From the NCBI RefSeq assembly GCF_020164555.1, contig NZ_JAIQZB010000003.1:124001-188000 (forward strand): 64,000 nucleotides of DNA, read 5' to 3'. Position 1 is the first letter of the stretch. Every line of letters begins with the position of its first letter. Positions 15,938 to 24,347 of the stretch are shown piece by piece. The notes beneath the pieces were generated by a model. That model saw only the letters and a program-made list of their open reading frames with translations, had not been told where the DNA came from and made no database searches. The DNA is from Salegentibacter lacus. GTDB taxonomy: Bacteria > Bacteroidota > Bacteroidia > Flavobacteriales > Flavobacteriaceae. Both the position numbers and the translations under genes were made by a program.

Positions 15938-17110
15938 ATGAAAACTATGAATAAAAACCTTTTCCTTATTTTTATTATAATCATTACAAGTTGTAATCAG
16001 AATAAAAAAAATGAAAGCCTGGCAAAGAATGAGAATAACGAGATCCAACAACTCATTGATAGTGCTGCAAATCGGTTAATTAATGAACCATTAATTAATT
16101 CTACCTCCATAGGTATAGTTTACAATAACCAGGAATACATAGCACATCAAGGGGAATTGGAAAAAGGTAACAACAATTCTCCTACCAATAATACTGTTTA
16201 TGAAATAGGTTCTTTGAGTAAAGTATTGACGGGAACCCTTATGGCCAATGCAGTATTAGAGGATAAACTGAATCTTGAAGATAAGGTCAGTAAATATTTG
16301 AAGGAAGATTATCCTAATTTGGCCTATGAGAATCAGCCAGTAAAAATTAAACATCTGCTCACACACTCAAGCGGCCTGCCAAACATTCTTCCCCTTAAGC
16401 TTAATTCTCTTATGACAACCGACTTTCTAAAGCAGGACACACCTTCAAAGATTGATAGCATCCTGAAGGATTATAGTCAGCAGTCATTTCTGAAGGATTT
16501 ACATACCATTAGCATAGATACCGTTCCCGGTGTAAATTATTCTTATTCAACAGCAGGAACAGAGCTAGCCGCCCACATTTTAGAGAATGTGTATCAAACA
16601 GAATTCGAAAAACTGCTCACGGAGTTTCTTTCCAATGAAGTAGGTATGGAGGAGACTTTTATTACCCTGGATAAGAATAATGAGAAAAACCTGGCTGTGG
16701 GTTATCACGCAGATCATCCTGATATTACCTTACCAATGGGTAAATTACCCTGGGGTGCTGGTGCAGGTATTAAATCTACTGTTCCGGATATGATGAAATT
16801 CCTCCAATACCAATTAGGAAATAATGAGGTAGTGGAGGAGTCCCAAAAGGTACTGGTAGATTATACTGATGAAGTGGGAGTAGCTTATTTCTGGGAGGTG
16901 GATGCTTCACAAGCTGATTTAGGTAAATATTATTCACATCATGGCGGGGTACCCAGGTCACAATGTTTTCTATTTATATTACCGAAGTACGATTTGGGAA
17001 TTTTTCTGATCACAAACCAAAGTGGAAAAGATACAGCTCCAAAAATGAAAAAGGCCGTTGATGAAATAATTGATGGAATAGTAAAACATAATGAACAAAA
17101 CCAGCAATAA
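15938..17110 (+). CDS. Serine hydrolase of the class C beta-lactamase / PBP4* family, lipoprotein
   Basis: The 390-residue protein has a lipoprotein signal (IIIITSC) and then a beta-lactamase-fold domain. The SxxK motif is S92-L-S-K95 (EIGSLSKVLTG), the YxN-equivalent is around Y201-S204 (NYSYSTAG; the usual Asn appears replaced), and HHGGVPRS supplies the HxG-like box. These enzymes are peptidases or esterases on the cell envelope; most are not true beta-lactamases. A second Met at 15947 starts closer to the signal peptide and is an equally good start. It follows the nuclease gene by 22 bases, but nothing ties it to defence. Confidence 0.85.
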   Translation: MKTMNKNLFLIFIIIITSCNQNKKNESLAKNENNEIQQLIDSAANRLINEPLINSTSIGIVYNNQEYIAHQGELEKGNNNSPTNNTVYEIGSLSKVLTGTLMANAVLEDKLNLEDKVSKYLKEDYPNLAYENQPVKIKHLLTHSSGLPNILPLKLNSLMTTDFLKQDTPSKIDSILKDYSQQSFLKDLHTISIDTVPGVNYSYSTAGTELAAHILENVYQTEFEKLLTEFLSNEVGMEETFITLDKNNEKNLAVGYHADHPDITLPMGKLPWGAGAGIKSTVPDMMKFLQYQLGNNEVVEESQKVLVDYTDEVGVAYFWEVDASQADLGKYYSHHGGVPRSQCFLFILPKYDLGIFLITNQSGKDTAPKMKKAVDEIIDGIVKHNEQNQQ

Positions 17111-17165
17111 CTTGGGAAAACCAATAAATCTTATCAAAACCCCTATATTTTACTTTTAAAACCAA

Positions 17166-18845
17166 ATGATAAAAAAACTTTATTTCCTGCTGCTTTTATT
17201 ATGTTCCCAGGTTTGTTTTTCACAAGCAAAGATTTCGGAAGAAGAAAAAATTGAAAACCTTATTCGGGTGTGGGGTATGGTTAAATATCAACATCCTGAA
17301 GTTAGCCGTGGTAATTACGATATCAACGCCGAGTTTCTTAGTCAGATGGAAAAACTGGAAAGCATAAAAAGTCGGGAGGATTTCAATTCGCAAGTTCTTA
17401 ACTGGATGGAAAGCCTGGGAACAAAAGATTTAAAGCCGAAAAAGAACTGGAGAAAAAGAGAGGAACTATTTAGCAAAAATGCAGATTTTAAGTGGATAGG
17501 GAAATCGGGTTTTAGTAAAGAATTACAGGTGCTTCTGGAAAAAATTCAATTGAACAAAAATTATAAAGATCATTATGCATCGGTTAACCGCTGGGCCAGC
17601 GTTGTGGAATTTGACAATGACCTGCCGCAGAAGAATTTTGATGCAACCAACAAAGCACACCGGTTATTGTTTCTTGCCCACTTCTGGAATGCGATGAAAT
17701 ACTGGAACGTCAATATTTACCTTACCAAAACACCCTGGTCACAGGTCCTGCCGGAAATGATCCCGGAGTTTAGCTTATTGAATACAAAGTCATTTGAGTT
17801 AGCCAAGGAAAAACTTTTCAGCAAACTAAACGACTCCCATTCAAATTACTATCCCAGCCTTACCCTAAATTCACTCACACATTTTCCAAACTTCCGTGGA
17901 AGAATAATCAATGACTCCCTCGTAGTCACCAGGATCTTTAATGAAGATTCGATAAAAAAGAATAAGATTTCAGTCGGGGATATTATATATTCTGTAGAAG
18001 GCGTAAAACTTAAAGAATATTACACCGATAAATTTTCACAGGTTATTAGCGTTTCCAATGAAAATTACCTGAAGAGGGAAATTGAAAACAATTATTTAAT
18101 GGCTTCAGATAAAGATTCTATTAGGGTAGGTGTCCTTAAAAAGAACGGGAGTACACTGGAGAAATATTTACGTTTAGATACATTAAAGTATCCTTATGAA
18201 AAGTATCAACGAAAGCAGCCTGAGAAGACAGAAAGCTGGAAAATGTTGGGCGGGGAAATTGGTTATATGAACCTGTACGAAATTACAAAAGATGAAGTAG
18301 ATGTGGCATTCCAGAAGTTTGAGGGAACAAAAGGAATTATTATTGATATTCGCAATTATCCCCAAGGTATTTCCACATCGACCCTACCAAAATATCTCTA
18401 TCCGCACAAAAAGCAATTTGTCAAAGCGCTAACTCCCGAACTACCGTCCTACGGGAATCCCGATACCAAAACGGCCCTGAGATTTATCAGTAATCCGTTT
18501 GCCGCGGGTAAGAGAAACAGGAATTATTATAAAGGAACGATTATTCTGCTGGTAGACAGATCTACTTTGAGCCGGGCTGAGTGGATAGGAATGGCAATAC
18601 AGGCCGCTCCTAATGTTATTACTGTAGGAGAACAGACCGGCGGTGCTGTCCTTAACAGAAATCCAATAATTTTAATGGATGATACTTCCATAGATTTCAC
18701 AATGACTACTGCCTTCTATCCCAAGGGTCCTGAAGTGCAGCGTGATGGTTTAAAACTTGACGTGGTCATAGACGAAAGTGCAATTAATTATAATAAAGAT
18801 CTTTATCTGGAGACTGCAATTGAGCTTATTGAAGAAAGCAATTAG
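17166..18845 (+). CDS. S41 family serine peptidase (C-terminal-processing-peptidase-like)
   Basis: The protein (559 aa) has a signal peptide (ending near CFSQA, residue 20), an N-terminal helical domain, LNDSHSNYYPS, a PDZ-like middle (ISVGDIIYSVEGVKL, about 270-285) and the S41 core: GEIGYMNLYEI, GTKGIIIDIRNYPQG, LLVDRSTLSRAEWIG with the probable catalytic Ser, and GEQTGGAV. The layout is that of exported S41A peptidases of Bacteroidota. Base composition is similar to the serine hydrolase upstream, 55 bases away, so they may be one unit. The substrate is unknown. Confidence 0.9.
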   Translation: MIKKLYFLLLLLCSQVCFSQAKISEEEKIENLIRVWGMVKYQHPEVSRGNYDINAEFLSQMEKLESIKSREDFNSQVLNWMESLGTKDLKPKKNWRKREELFSKNADFKWIGKSGFSKELQVLLEKIQLNKNYKDHYASVNRWASVVEFDNDLPQKNFDATNKAHRLLFLAHFWNAMKYWNVNIYLTKTPWSQVLPEMIPEFSLLNTKSFELAKEKLFSKLNDSHSNYYPSLTLNSLTHFPNFRGRIINDSLVVTRIFNEDSIKKNKISVGDIIYSVEGVKLKEYYTDKFSQVISVSNENYLKREIENNYLMASDKDSIRVGVLKKNGSTLEKYLRLDTLKYPYEKYQRKQPEKTESWKMLGGEIGYMNLYEITKDEVDVAFQKFEGTKGIIIDIRNYPQGISTSTLPKYLYPHKKQFVKALTPELPSYGNPDTKTALRFISNPFAAGKRNRNYYKGTIILLVDRSTLSRAEWIGMAIQAAPNVITVGEQTGGAVLNRNPIILMDDTSIDFTMTTAFYPKGPEVQRDGLKLDVVIDESAINYNKDLYLETAIELIEESN

Positions 18846-18964
18846 CTTTGATTAGCTCAATTTTTCGTTGCGATGACAGTAGGGCAAGGGGGAAGTGAGT
18901 TATCTCTCTGTTTAAATTACAAATTGAACAAAATCATATAAATTTTAAATTGAATTCTTAACAA

Positions 18965-19408
18965 ATGAAAAACTTATTACTTCTTCTCTTAGCAATTCTA
19001 TTTTATTCCTGTTCTTCTGAAGATGAGCCTTCAAACCAAATTGTAGGTAGCTGGCAGTATCAGGGAATAACAGAATTTACAGAAGAGGGGGAAACAATTG
19101 AAAGAGATCCTGCACCATGTACGGAAAATACTATCATCACTTTTAGTAATAATGGGAGTTTCAAGTCTGTGGAATATACATTGGACGGTGGTACTGGAGC
19201 GTGTATTATAAATGAATTTGCTACCAGTGATGATCTCCATTGGGAAGAAATTTCTGATGGAACCTATAAAATATTTAGTGCTCGTGCCGGTACAGAATAT
19301 GAAATCTCCTTCCCCGATAATAGTACGATGTGGATGATTTCGGGAGGGGCTTACACAAGGGATGGCGTAAGCTATAAGCATAAGGCATCTGTTTACAAAA
19401 AGATTTAA
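18965..19408 (+). CDS. Small lipocalin-like lipoprotein
   Basis: The 147-residue protein has a clear lipobox (LFYSCSSEDE) and then the pattern IVGSWQYQGITEFTEEG ... CTENTIITFSNNGSFKSVEY ... ASVYKKI, which matches the lipocalin-like lipoproteins common in Flavobacteriia. Two Cys residues may form a disulphide. It stands alone after a 119-base gap. The function of this group is generally unknown. Confidence 0.75.
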   Translation: MKNLLLLLLAILFYSCSSEDEPSNQIVGSWQYQGITEFTEEGETIERDPAPCTENTIITFSNNGSFKSVEYTLDGGTGACIINEFATSDDLHWEEISDGTYKIFSARAGTEYEISFPDNSTMWMISGGAYTRDGVSYKHKASVYKKI

Positions 19409-19479
19409 GGTTAGGTCATATGAGATTCTGATAAATCAGGTTGACCTTGTAGTGTTTCCGGTTTCTGCGTGTCTCAATC

Positions 19480-19899
19480 TTAACCAAATTTAATTTTTAC
19501 CGGATCTCCCTGGCCAGTTTGCATTTCTTCAAGGTGCAACCTTATTTGGATCTCTTCATTGGTTGTAGAGGAACGGTAATAATAATCTATATAAAAAAGT
19601 TGCTCCTGTTCCTCCGGTAATATAATCGTTACTTTACGCTTGCTCCTATTTTGACATTGTAATATAAGTCTGTTATCTACAAATTGGATTTCCTTAATAT
19701 TTAAAACTTCTATATCCTTGCCTCTTTGAGTTTCGGTTACAATGGTTACCTCATTTGGTTCGAAAACAATTCTACGGTTTATTTTTTCAAATTCAGATCT
19801 ATAAATGTTAGGATAAGTTTCAGTAAAAGGAGAGTAATAAACTTCCTGTCCTCGAAGGAGAAATGGTGTAAATATTAATATTAGGCAAAGAATTCTCAT
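19480..19899 (-). CDS. Small secreted protein of unknown function
   Basis: 139 residues with an N-terminal signal peptide (MRILCLILIFTPFLLRGQ) and a beta-strand-rich body without Cys clusters or catalytic motifs that I recognise (RRIVFEPNEVTIVTETQRG, KRKVTIILPEEQEQLFYID). It converges on the lipocalin-like gene. Exported to periplasm or beyond; no known family recalled. Confidence 0.6.
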   Translation of the reverse strand: MRILCLILIFTPFLLRGQEVYYSPFTETYPNIYRSEFEKINRRIVFEPNEVTIVTETQRGKDIEVLNIKEIQFVDNRLILQCQNRSKRKVTIILPEEQEQLFYIDYYYRSSTTNEEIQIRLHLEEMQTGQGDPVKIKFG

Positions 19900-19987
19900 T
19901 CTCCTAAAGTTATAATATTTAACTGATTAGAAGGGTAGTGGTACTTAAAACTCTATGAAAAATTTTTAATAAGGAAGTTTACCTTTT

Positions 19988-20119
19988 TTAACTACACCTT
20001 ACCCGAATAATCTCATCAAACTTATTGGTATACCGATCTGAAAGACAGTCTTGTTTCATTTTACAAAAACGACCAGGATCCATTCCATAAATTTTACTTT
20101 CTGTTTTTGAGTGATTTAA
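19988..20119 (-). pseudogene. Eroded 3' end of a second umuC
   Basis: The minus strand encodes an open end LNHSKTESKIYGMDPGRFC then KMKQDCLSDRYTNKFDEII then RVRCS and a stop at 19988. This aligns throughout with the C-terminus of the intact UmuC nearby ([45 protein letters not shown]). Nothing upstream continues the polymerase: the frame runs into the end of the lipoprotein gene at 20116. So this is a relic of about 43 codons from a diverged second umuC copy. Confidence 0.8.
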
Positions 20120-20688
20120 AGCCTTTTGTAGATTTGGGATCCACTTCTAAGGACTTTAACAGGTGTTCCATTTTCAGTAAATACATGCTGTTCACTAATC
20201 CTTAATTCCATTCTGTTCGCTGAAAGATCTTCTATTACAAAAACTGAGAAATTCATAGGAGTAACTTCTTTTGGGTTAGGAAAACCGGGAAAACCGGTTG
20301 GATCTTCTTCTGGGTCAAACCAATAATCATCATAACTAAAGTTACCATTATTTGATAAACCTTCAATTGCAATCTCCTTGGTAACCGATTCATCTTCCAT
20401 AGAACTTAAATTAAGAATATAATTTCCTTTAATAGTCCAGTTATTTGGTTCAGTTTTAATTTCAAGTTTTAAATCTATATCATCTGCTACCGCATTATAA
20501 TTATTAGGAAATGACGACTCTTTGTTGGAGACAGTAGTGATATTTTCATAGTAATATTCCTCTAATTGCCATTCACCCTCAATTCCTGGAAACCGTTCGG
20601 TGGGTGGGGTTGGAGAAACATCATCTTTGGAACAGGAAAAAAGAATTGTAAAAGTTAGAAAGAATAGAGAAACTTTAAGATTATTCAT
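20116..20688 (-). CDS. Lipoprotein of unknown function
   Basis: From the ATG at 20688 the protein (190 aa) has a lipoprotein signal MNNLKVSLFFLTFTILFSC with the +2 residues SKDD, then GIEGEWQLEEYYYENITTV and an end QIYKRL, like the lipocalin-type lipoprotein at 18965. An upstream Met (20709) would put seven residues before the signal and is less likely. The 3' end runs into the umuC relic, so this gene lies between two umuC 3' ends. Confidence 0.7.
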   Translation of the reverse strand: MNNLKVSLFFLTFTILFSCSKDDVSPTPPTERFPGIEGEWQLEEYYYENITTVSNKESSFPNNYNAVADDIDLKLEIKTEPNNWTIKGNYILNLSSMEDESVTKEIAIEGLSNNGNFSYDDYWFDPEEDPTGFPGFPNPKEVTPMNFSVFVIEDLSANRMELRISEQHVFTENGTPVKVLRSGSQIYKRL

Positions 20689-20869
20689 TTTTGGATTGTT
20701 TAATCTCATCTAAAATACGGTTAGTTAGTAATTTTCCAAAATATAGGGCTAGTTCAGAGAAAAAACCAAGGAATAATTATTAAGTTTAGATGTTTAATCA
20801 GATAAACCATAAATTAATCTGGCAATAATCTAACCTAATTATTGAATTCCCGACCATCTTCACTTTCAC

Positions 20870-22132
20870 CTAATTTCTACACTTAACCCGAATTATTTCA
20901 TCAATCCTACTGGTAAAACGATTTGAAAGACGTTCCTGTTTCATTTTCCAGGTACGGCCAAGATCCATTCCGGCAAATTTTACTTTTCCGTTTTCGGTTT
21001 TGTTTAATCGATCTATGGTTTTCATAAGGATATGATGCCGGGGGTCTTCCGCAGAAAACAATGAGAGCTGCCGTTCAGAACCTGGTGTAATTCCCATAAT
21101 AATTACTCCGGCTTTTTTGTACTGGTAACCGGGTTTAAAAATCTTTTTAAGGCCATATAAAGCAGCCTTGGTTAACACCATAGTGGAATTGGTTGGTGAG
21201 GATAGTTTCACTACCATATTGGCACGATACTGCTTCAGGTCGGTTCTAAAAGGATTGGTAATTAAAAACACATAGACTAAAGTGCAATTTGAATCTTGCT
21301 TGCGAAGTTTGGCTGCAGCTTTTGCGGCATAAGTAGCTACCCGCTCCCGAAGATCGTCGAACTCGCTGTACATTTTCTCAAAGCTACGAGTAACCGCGAT
21401 GTTCTTTTTGTTCTTTATTTCTTCAAAATCCAGCGTACTTTCACCAGATAAGTCCCGCTTTAGTCTTAAACCCACCACGCTCATTTTTTTCAGGGTATAT
21501 TCATTGGGCAACTGAATAAAATCCCAGGCGTTTTTTACATTTATATCAAGTAATCTTTTTTCGTGCTGCCGACCAATACCCCATACATCGCCAATCTTTG
21601 TCCAGCGAAGTGCTTTTTCTTTCTTTTCCTCGGAGTCAATGGCGTAAACATTACCGGTGCGCTCGGTAAATTTCTTGGCGATCTTATTGGCAATTTTGGC
21701 CAGGGCTTTGGTAGGAGCCAAGCCAACACTTATGGGAATACCGGTTTGCCTGAACACACTGTTCACCATTTCCTTACCAATTCGCTCCAGGTCGTATAAT
21801 TCAAAGCCATTAAACTTTAAAAAAGATTCATCTATGGAGTAGATTTCTATATCAGGGGTGAATTGAGAAAGAATATTCATAACACGTCCGCTCATATCTC
21901 CATAGAGGGAATAATTACTGGAAAAAACAGAAATTCCATTAGCTTCAAAATCTTTTTCAAATTGAAAGGCCGGTGCGCCCATAGGAATGCCCATTGCCTT
22001 AGCTTCATTACTTCGCGCAATTACGCAGCCGTCGTTATTACTAAGCACAACAACCGGTTTATTCCGAAGGGAAGGATCAAATACCCTTTCACAACTCGCA
22101 TAGAAATTATTGCAATCTACCAGGGCAAACAT
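20870..22132 (-). CDS. umuC: DNA polymerase V catalytic subunit UmuC (Y-family)
   Basis: The 420-residue protein starts [20 protein letters not shown] and has the catalytic [10 protein letters not shown] acidic motif, the [19 protein letters not shown] palm/finger segment, HhH region ([16 protein letters not shown]) and little-finger domain of UmuC. It performs error-prone translesion synthesis when associated with processed UmuD. It directly follows umuD (1 base between them) as an operon. Confidence 0.97.
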   Translation of the reverse strand: MFALVDCNNFYASCERVFDPSLRNKPVVVLSNNDGCVIARSNEAKAMGIPMGAPAFQFEKDFEANGISVFSSNYSLYGDMSGRVMNILSQFTPDIEIYSIDESFLKFNGFELYDLERIGKEMVNSVFRQTGIPISVGLAPTKALAKIANKIAKKFTERTGNVYAIDSEEKKEKALRWTKIGDVWGIGRQHEKRLLDINVKNAWDFIQLPNEYTLKKMSVVGLRLKRDLSGESTLDFEEIKNKKNIAVTRSFEKMYSEFDDLRERVATYAAKAAAKLRKQDSNCTLVYVFLITNPFRTDLKQYRANMVVKLSSPTNSTMVLTKAALYGLKKIFKPGYQYKKAGVIIMGITPGSERQLSLFSAEDPRHHILMKTIDRLNKTENGKVKFAGMDLGRTWKMKQERLSNRFTSRIDEIIRVKCRN

Positions 22133-22133
22133 A

Positions 22134-22550
22134 TTATAAATCCTTTATGCAGTGAGTGACGATTCCCCAGATCACAAAATCATTTTCCCTGGTGACTTTA
22201 ATTGGCTGATACTTTTCATTTTCAGCTACAAGCCATATAATATCCTTTTCAATTTTAATACGCTTCACGGTAAATTCACCGTCTAAGAAACATACCGCGA
22301 TGTTATCATTTTTTGGTCTTAAACTTTTATCGATTACCAAAAGATCACCATTACCAATTCCGGCACCAATCATACTATCGCCTTCCGCCCGGCCAAAAAA
22401 AGTGGCCTCTTTATTCTTTATGAGTTGTTGGTTAAGATCAATGATATCTTCCAGATGGTCATCTGCAGGGGAGGGAAATCCCGCAGAGATTCCATTGGTA
22501 GAAAGCGGCATTATAAGGTTATGTAAAGAATATTTTTTGTAAATTTTCAT
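22134..22550 (-). CDS. umuD: UmuD-like S24 auto-processing subunit of polymerase V
   Basis: 138 residues. The cleavage site is AG-F ([11 protein letters not shown]). The catalytic serine lies in GDSMIGAGI and the general-base lysine in FTVKRI, which is the S24/LexA-family Ser-Lys dyad. Self-cleavage activates the protein for work with UmuC. An upstream 15-bp inverted repeat between it and the divergent SRAP gene is a likely SOS-type operator. Confidence 0.95.
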   Translation of the reverse strand: MKIYKKYSLHNLIMPLSTNGISAGFPSPADDHLEDIIDLNQQLIKNKEATFFGRAEGDSMIGAGIGNGDLLVIDKSLRPKNDNIAVCFLDGEFTVKRIKIEKDIIWLVAENEKYQPIKVTRENDFVIWGIVTHCIKDL

Positions 22551-22592
22551 AAGCTAAGATTGGAAAACAAAATTAGGCAAAAATCCATATAA

Positions 22593-22607
22593 TTGGATAT
22601 AATCCAA
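22593..22607. promoter_or_regulatory. Inverted repeat operator between umuD and the SRAP gene
   Basis: TTGGAT-ATA-ATCCAA is a perfect inverted repeat. It is placed between the umuD start (22550) and the SRAP start (22618), and an additional overlapping half-site ATCCA (22583-22587) precedes it. Both genes are typical damage-inducible genes, so a shared repressor site is the simplest reading. It resembles the palindrome at 6243-6260. The cognate repressor is unknown; many Bacteroidota lack a canonical LexA. Confidence 0.6.
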
Positions 22608-22617
22608 ATTTAAAATT

Positions 22618-23343
22618 ATGTGTTACGAAACCAGCCTTACTAAATCATTGGATTATATCGAAGAAAATAAAGGAGTTGAGCTTTTATATTATGGGACCTA
22701 TGAACCCTATTATCATGTATCGGGCTATACTCATCCCAACCTTTTTTGCTTACCAATTGAAGATCCTTCACATATATATCCAATGGAGTGGTGGGGGTTG
22801 CTTCCTAATAAGCCAGATTTAGATATTATTAATTTCCGACAAGCCTATAATACCTTAATAGCAAAAGGAGAGAACCTGATGAAATCTAAAACAAATAGGG
22901 AACCAGCAAGAAATAGACGTTGTTTAATTCTAGCGGACGGATTCTTTGAGCCCCACTACCCAAACAATAATTTTAAAGCCAGTCCAGTTCCAAAATATTG
23001 TTTTCTTGAAGGAAGAAAGCTATTTTGTATTGCTGGAATATATAATGACTTTGATGATGAATACTGGAATGTAAGCTTGGTAACCACTCAAGCGAATGAT
23101 GTATTCTCCAAAATTAATAATAAAGAAAAGAGGATGCCCCTGGTTTTAGATCCTACTTTTGAAGATGAATGGCTCCGTAAGGATTTAGCAGATAAAAGTA
23201 TTCTAGAACTGGTGAAACACGGATTTATAAGGGAAGAATTTAAATCACATACTGTAGCCAATTTCTATGGAGCTGATTTTAATACCAACACTTATGAAAT
23301 TCTAAAACAAGTAGAGGAAAACCCTAACCTTTTTAATGAGTAA
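22618..23343 (+). CDS. SRAP domain protein (HMCES/YedK-like abasic-site shield)
   Basis: The 241-residue protein begins MCYETSL, so Cys2 is the catalytic nucleophile after Met removal. RRCLILADGFFEPHY (catalytic Glu), RMPLVLDPTFEDEWL and the later HTVANFYGAD region (His) complete the SRAP active site. SRAP proteins form covalent thiazolidine links with abasic sites in single-stranded DNA. It is divergent from umuDC and shares the operator region. Confidence 0.93.
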   Translation: MCYETSLTKSLDYIEENKGVELLYYGTYEPYYHVSGYTHPNLFCLPIEDPSHIYPMEWWGLLPNKPDLDIINFRQAYNTLIAKGENLMKSKTNREPARNRRCLILADGFFEPHYPNNNFKASPVPKYCFLEGRKLFCIAGIYNDFDDEYWNVSLVTTQANDVFSKINNKEKRMPLVLDPTFEDEWLRKDLADKSILELVKHGFIREEFKSHTVANFYGADFNTNTYEILKQVEENPNLFNE

Positions 23344-23375
23344 ATTATCTTAGTTTTAATATTACCAAAACACAA

Positions 23376-23415
23376 AAAAACCCACCGCTTAGTTCAATAA
23401 ACTGGTGGGTTTTTT
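23376..23415. terminator. Intrinsic terminator after the SRAP gene
   Basis: AAACCCACC (to 23386) and GGTGGGTTT (from 23404) form a strong stem with A-rich 5' and T-rich 3' flanks, so it can work on both strands. Confidence 0.85.
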
Positions 23416-23582
23416 AATTAGCTTTCTGTGAAGCCAAATTTCTAAGATCTACTTTCAAAAATCTTGAACAAATTTATTCTTCCATTATTTTTTTAGAATC
23501 TAATTTTAAAAGTTTCAAGAGGTTTTATTGCAAATGAAATCATCTGCAATGAACATTAATGAAATTTTAAAAAAGTCTTAAA

Positions 23583-23602
23583 GTTGTACCTATGTTGTAC
23601 CT
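23583..23602. repeat. Tandem 9-bp repeat next to the tRNA-Met 3' end
   Basis: GTTGTACCT occurs at 23583-23591 and again at 23594-23602, 50 bases from the 3' end of the tRNA. Such short direct repeats next to a tRNA can be integrase arm sites, but no integrase gene is in the window. Confidence 0.35.
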
Positions 23603-23610
23603 GGGAAAAG

Positions 23611-23640
23611 AAAAAGGGATTTCTAAAAATCGAAACCCCT
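23611..23640 (-). terminator. Terminator of the tRNA-Met gene
   Basis: On the minus strand GGGGTTTC and GAAATCCC pair (one G-U) and are followed by TTTTTC. It lies 12 bases downstream of the tRNA 3' end. Confidence 0.75.
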
Positions 23641-23651
23641 TATTTTACTAG

Positions 23652-23725
23652 TAGCGAGACCGAGATTTGAACTCGGGACCTCCGGGTTATGAATCCGACG
23701 CTCTAACCAACTGAGCTACCTCGCC
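23652..23725 (-). tRNA. tRNA-Met (CAT anticodon)
   Basis: The minus strand folds as GGCGAGG acceptor, D-stem GCTC/GAGC, anticodon loop TTCATAA with CAT, T-arm CCGAG-TTCAAAT-CTCGG and acceptor 3' strand TCTCGCT. CCA is not encoded. A31-C39 is a mismatch, which I recall as usual in Flavobacteriia. G1 pairs with a U72-type wobble, which suggests elongator rather than initiator Met; Ile-lysidine type is less likely. Confidence 0.93.
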
Positions 23726-23906
23726 GTATTTTCTGTAAGCTGGCTATTGGCCTGACTTTACAAGCATTCTAGGTGATTGTGAATGCGGGTGCAAATATAT
23801 AAACATTTTGTATTGTCGCAAACATTATTTTCTAAAATATTTAATTTGTTTTCTTTTTATCCTTCCAATTAATATCTATATTGCCCGAAACTAATTAAAT
23901 CTAAAA

Positions 23907-24296
23907 ATGGAAGATAAGATAAAGTACGAAATGGAATTTCCCATTCAGGCTTCTCCTTCATTGTTATACCAATATATATCAACCCCTTCAGGATTAAGTG
24001 AATGGTATGCAGATAATGTAAATTCACGGGGCGAATTGTTTACTTTTATTTGGGAAGGAAGTGAAGAGAAGGCCAAATTGGTAAGCAAAAAGAGTGACGA
24101 GCGCGTAAAATTTAAATGGCTTGATGATGAAGACACTCCGTATTTTTTTGAAATAAGAATTCAGGTAGACGAAATTACCAAAGATGTTTCTATAATGATT
24201 ACCGATTTTGCTGAAGATGATGATGAAATTGAAGAAGGCAAGATGCTTTGGGAAAATATGATTTCAAACCTTAAACAGGTGCTGGGATCGGTTTAA
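23907..24296 (+). CDS. START-like (SRPBCC) domain protein
   Basis: 129 residues in one SRPBCC/AHSA1-like fold: YEMEFPIQASPSLLYQYIS, TPSGLSEWYADNVN, FTFIWEGSEEKAKLV, and a C-terminal long helix MLWENMISNLKQVLG. Conserved across Bacteroidota as a small cytosolic protein of unknown ligand. Ends shortly before a terminator hairpin. Confidence 0.85.
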   Translation: MEDKIKYEMEFPIQASPSLLYQYISTPSGLSEWYADNVNSRGELFTFIWEGSEEKAKLVSKKSDERVKFKWLDDEDTPYFFEIRIQVDEITKDVSIMITDFAEDDDEIEEGKMLWENMISNLKQVLGSV

Positions 24297-24314
24297 TATT
24301 CCTAAGATAAACAT

Positions 24315-24322
24315 TACCTTTG
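24315..24322 (+). promoter_or_regulatory. -7 box for the aminotransferase gene, overlapping a terminator
   Basis: TACCTTTG fits TAnnTTTG exactly. Transcription would begin near 24329, inside the preceding terminator hairpin, which leaves a leader of only about 19 bases before the ATG at 24348. Confidence 0.5.
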
Positions 24323-24347
24323 CCCCGTTCTAAAACGGGGCTTTTTT
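24322..24347 (+). terminator. Terminator of the START-like gene, abutting the next ATG
   Basis: GCCCCGTT and AACGGGGC form a perfect 8-bp stem with a 4-base loop followed by TTTTTT; the next gene's ATG starts on the very next base. Confidence 0.9.

Noticed and set aside
15938-17110. True class C beta-lactamase conferring drug resistance
   Set aside because: The YxN motif is not canonical and a lipoprotein anchor with broad serine-hydrolase features fits a peptidase/esterase; resistance cannot be inferred.
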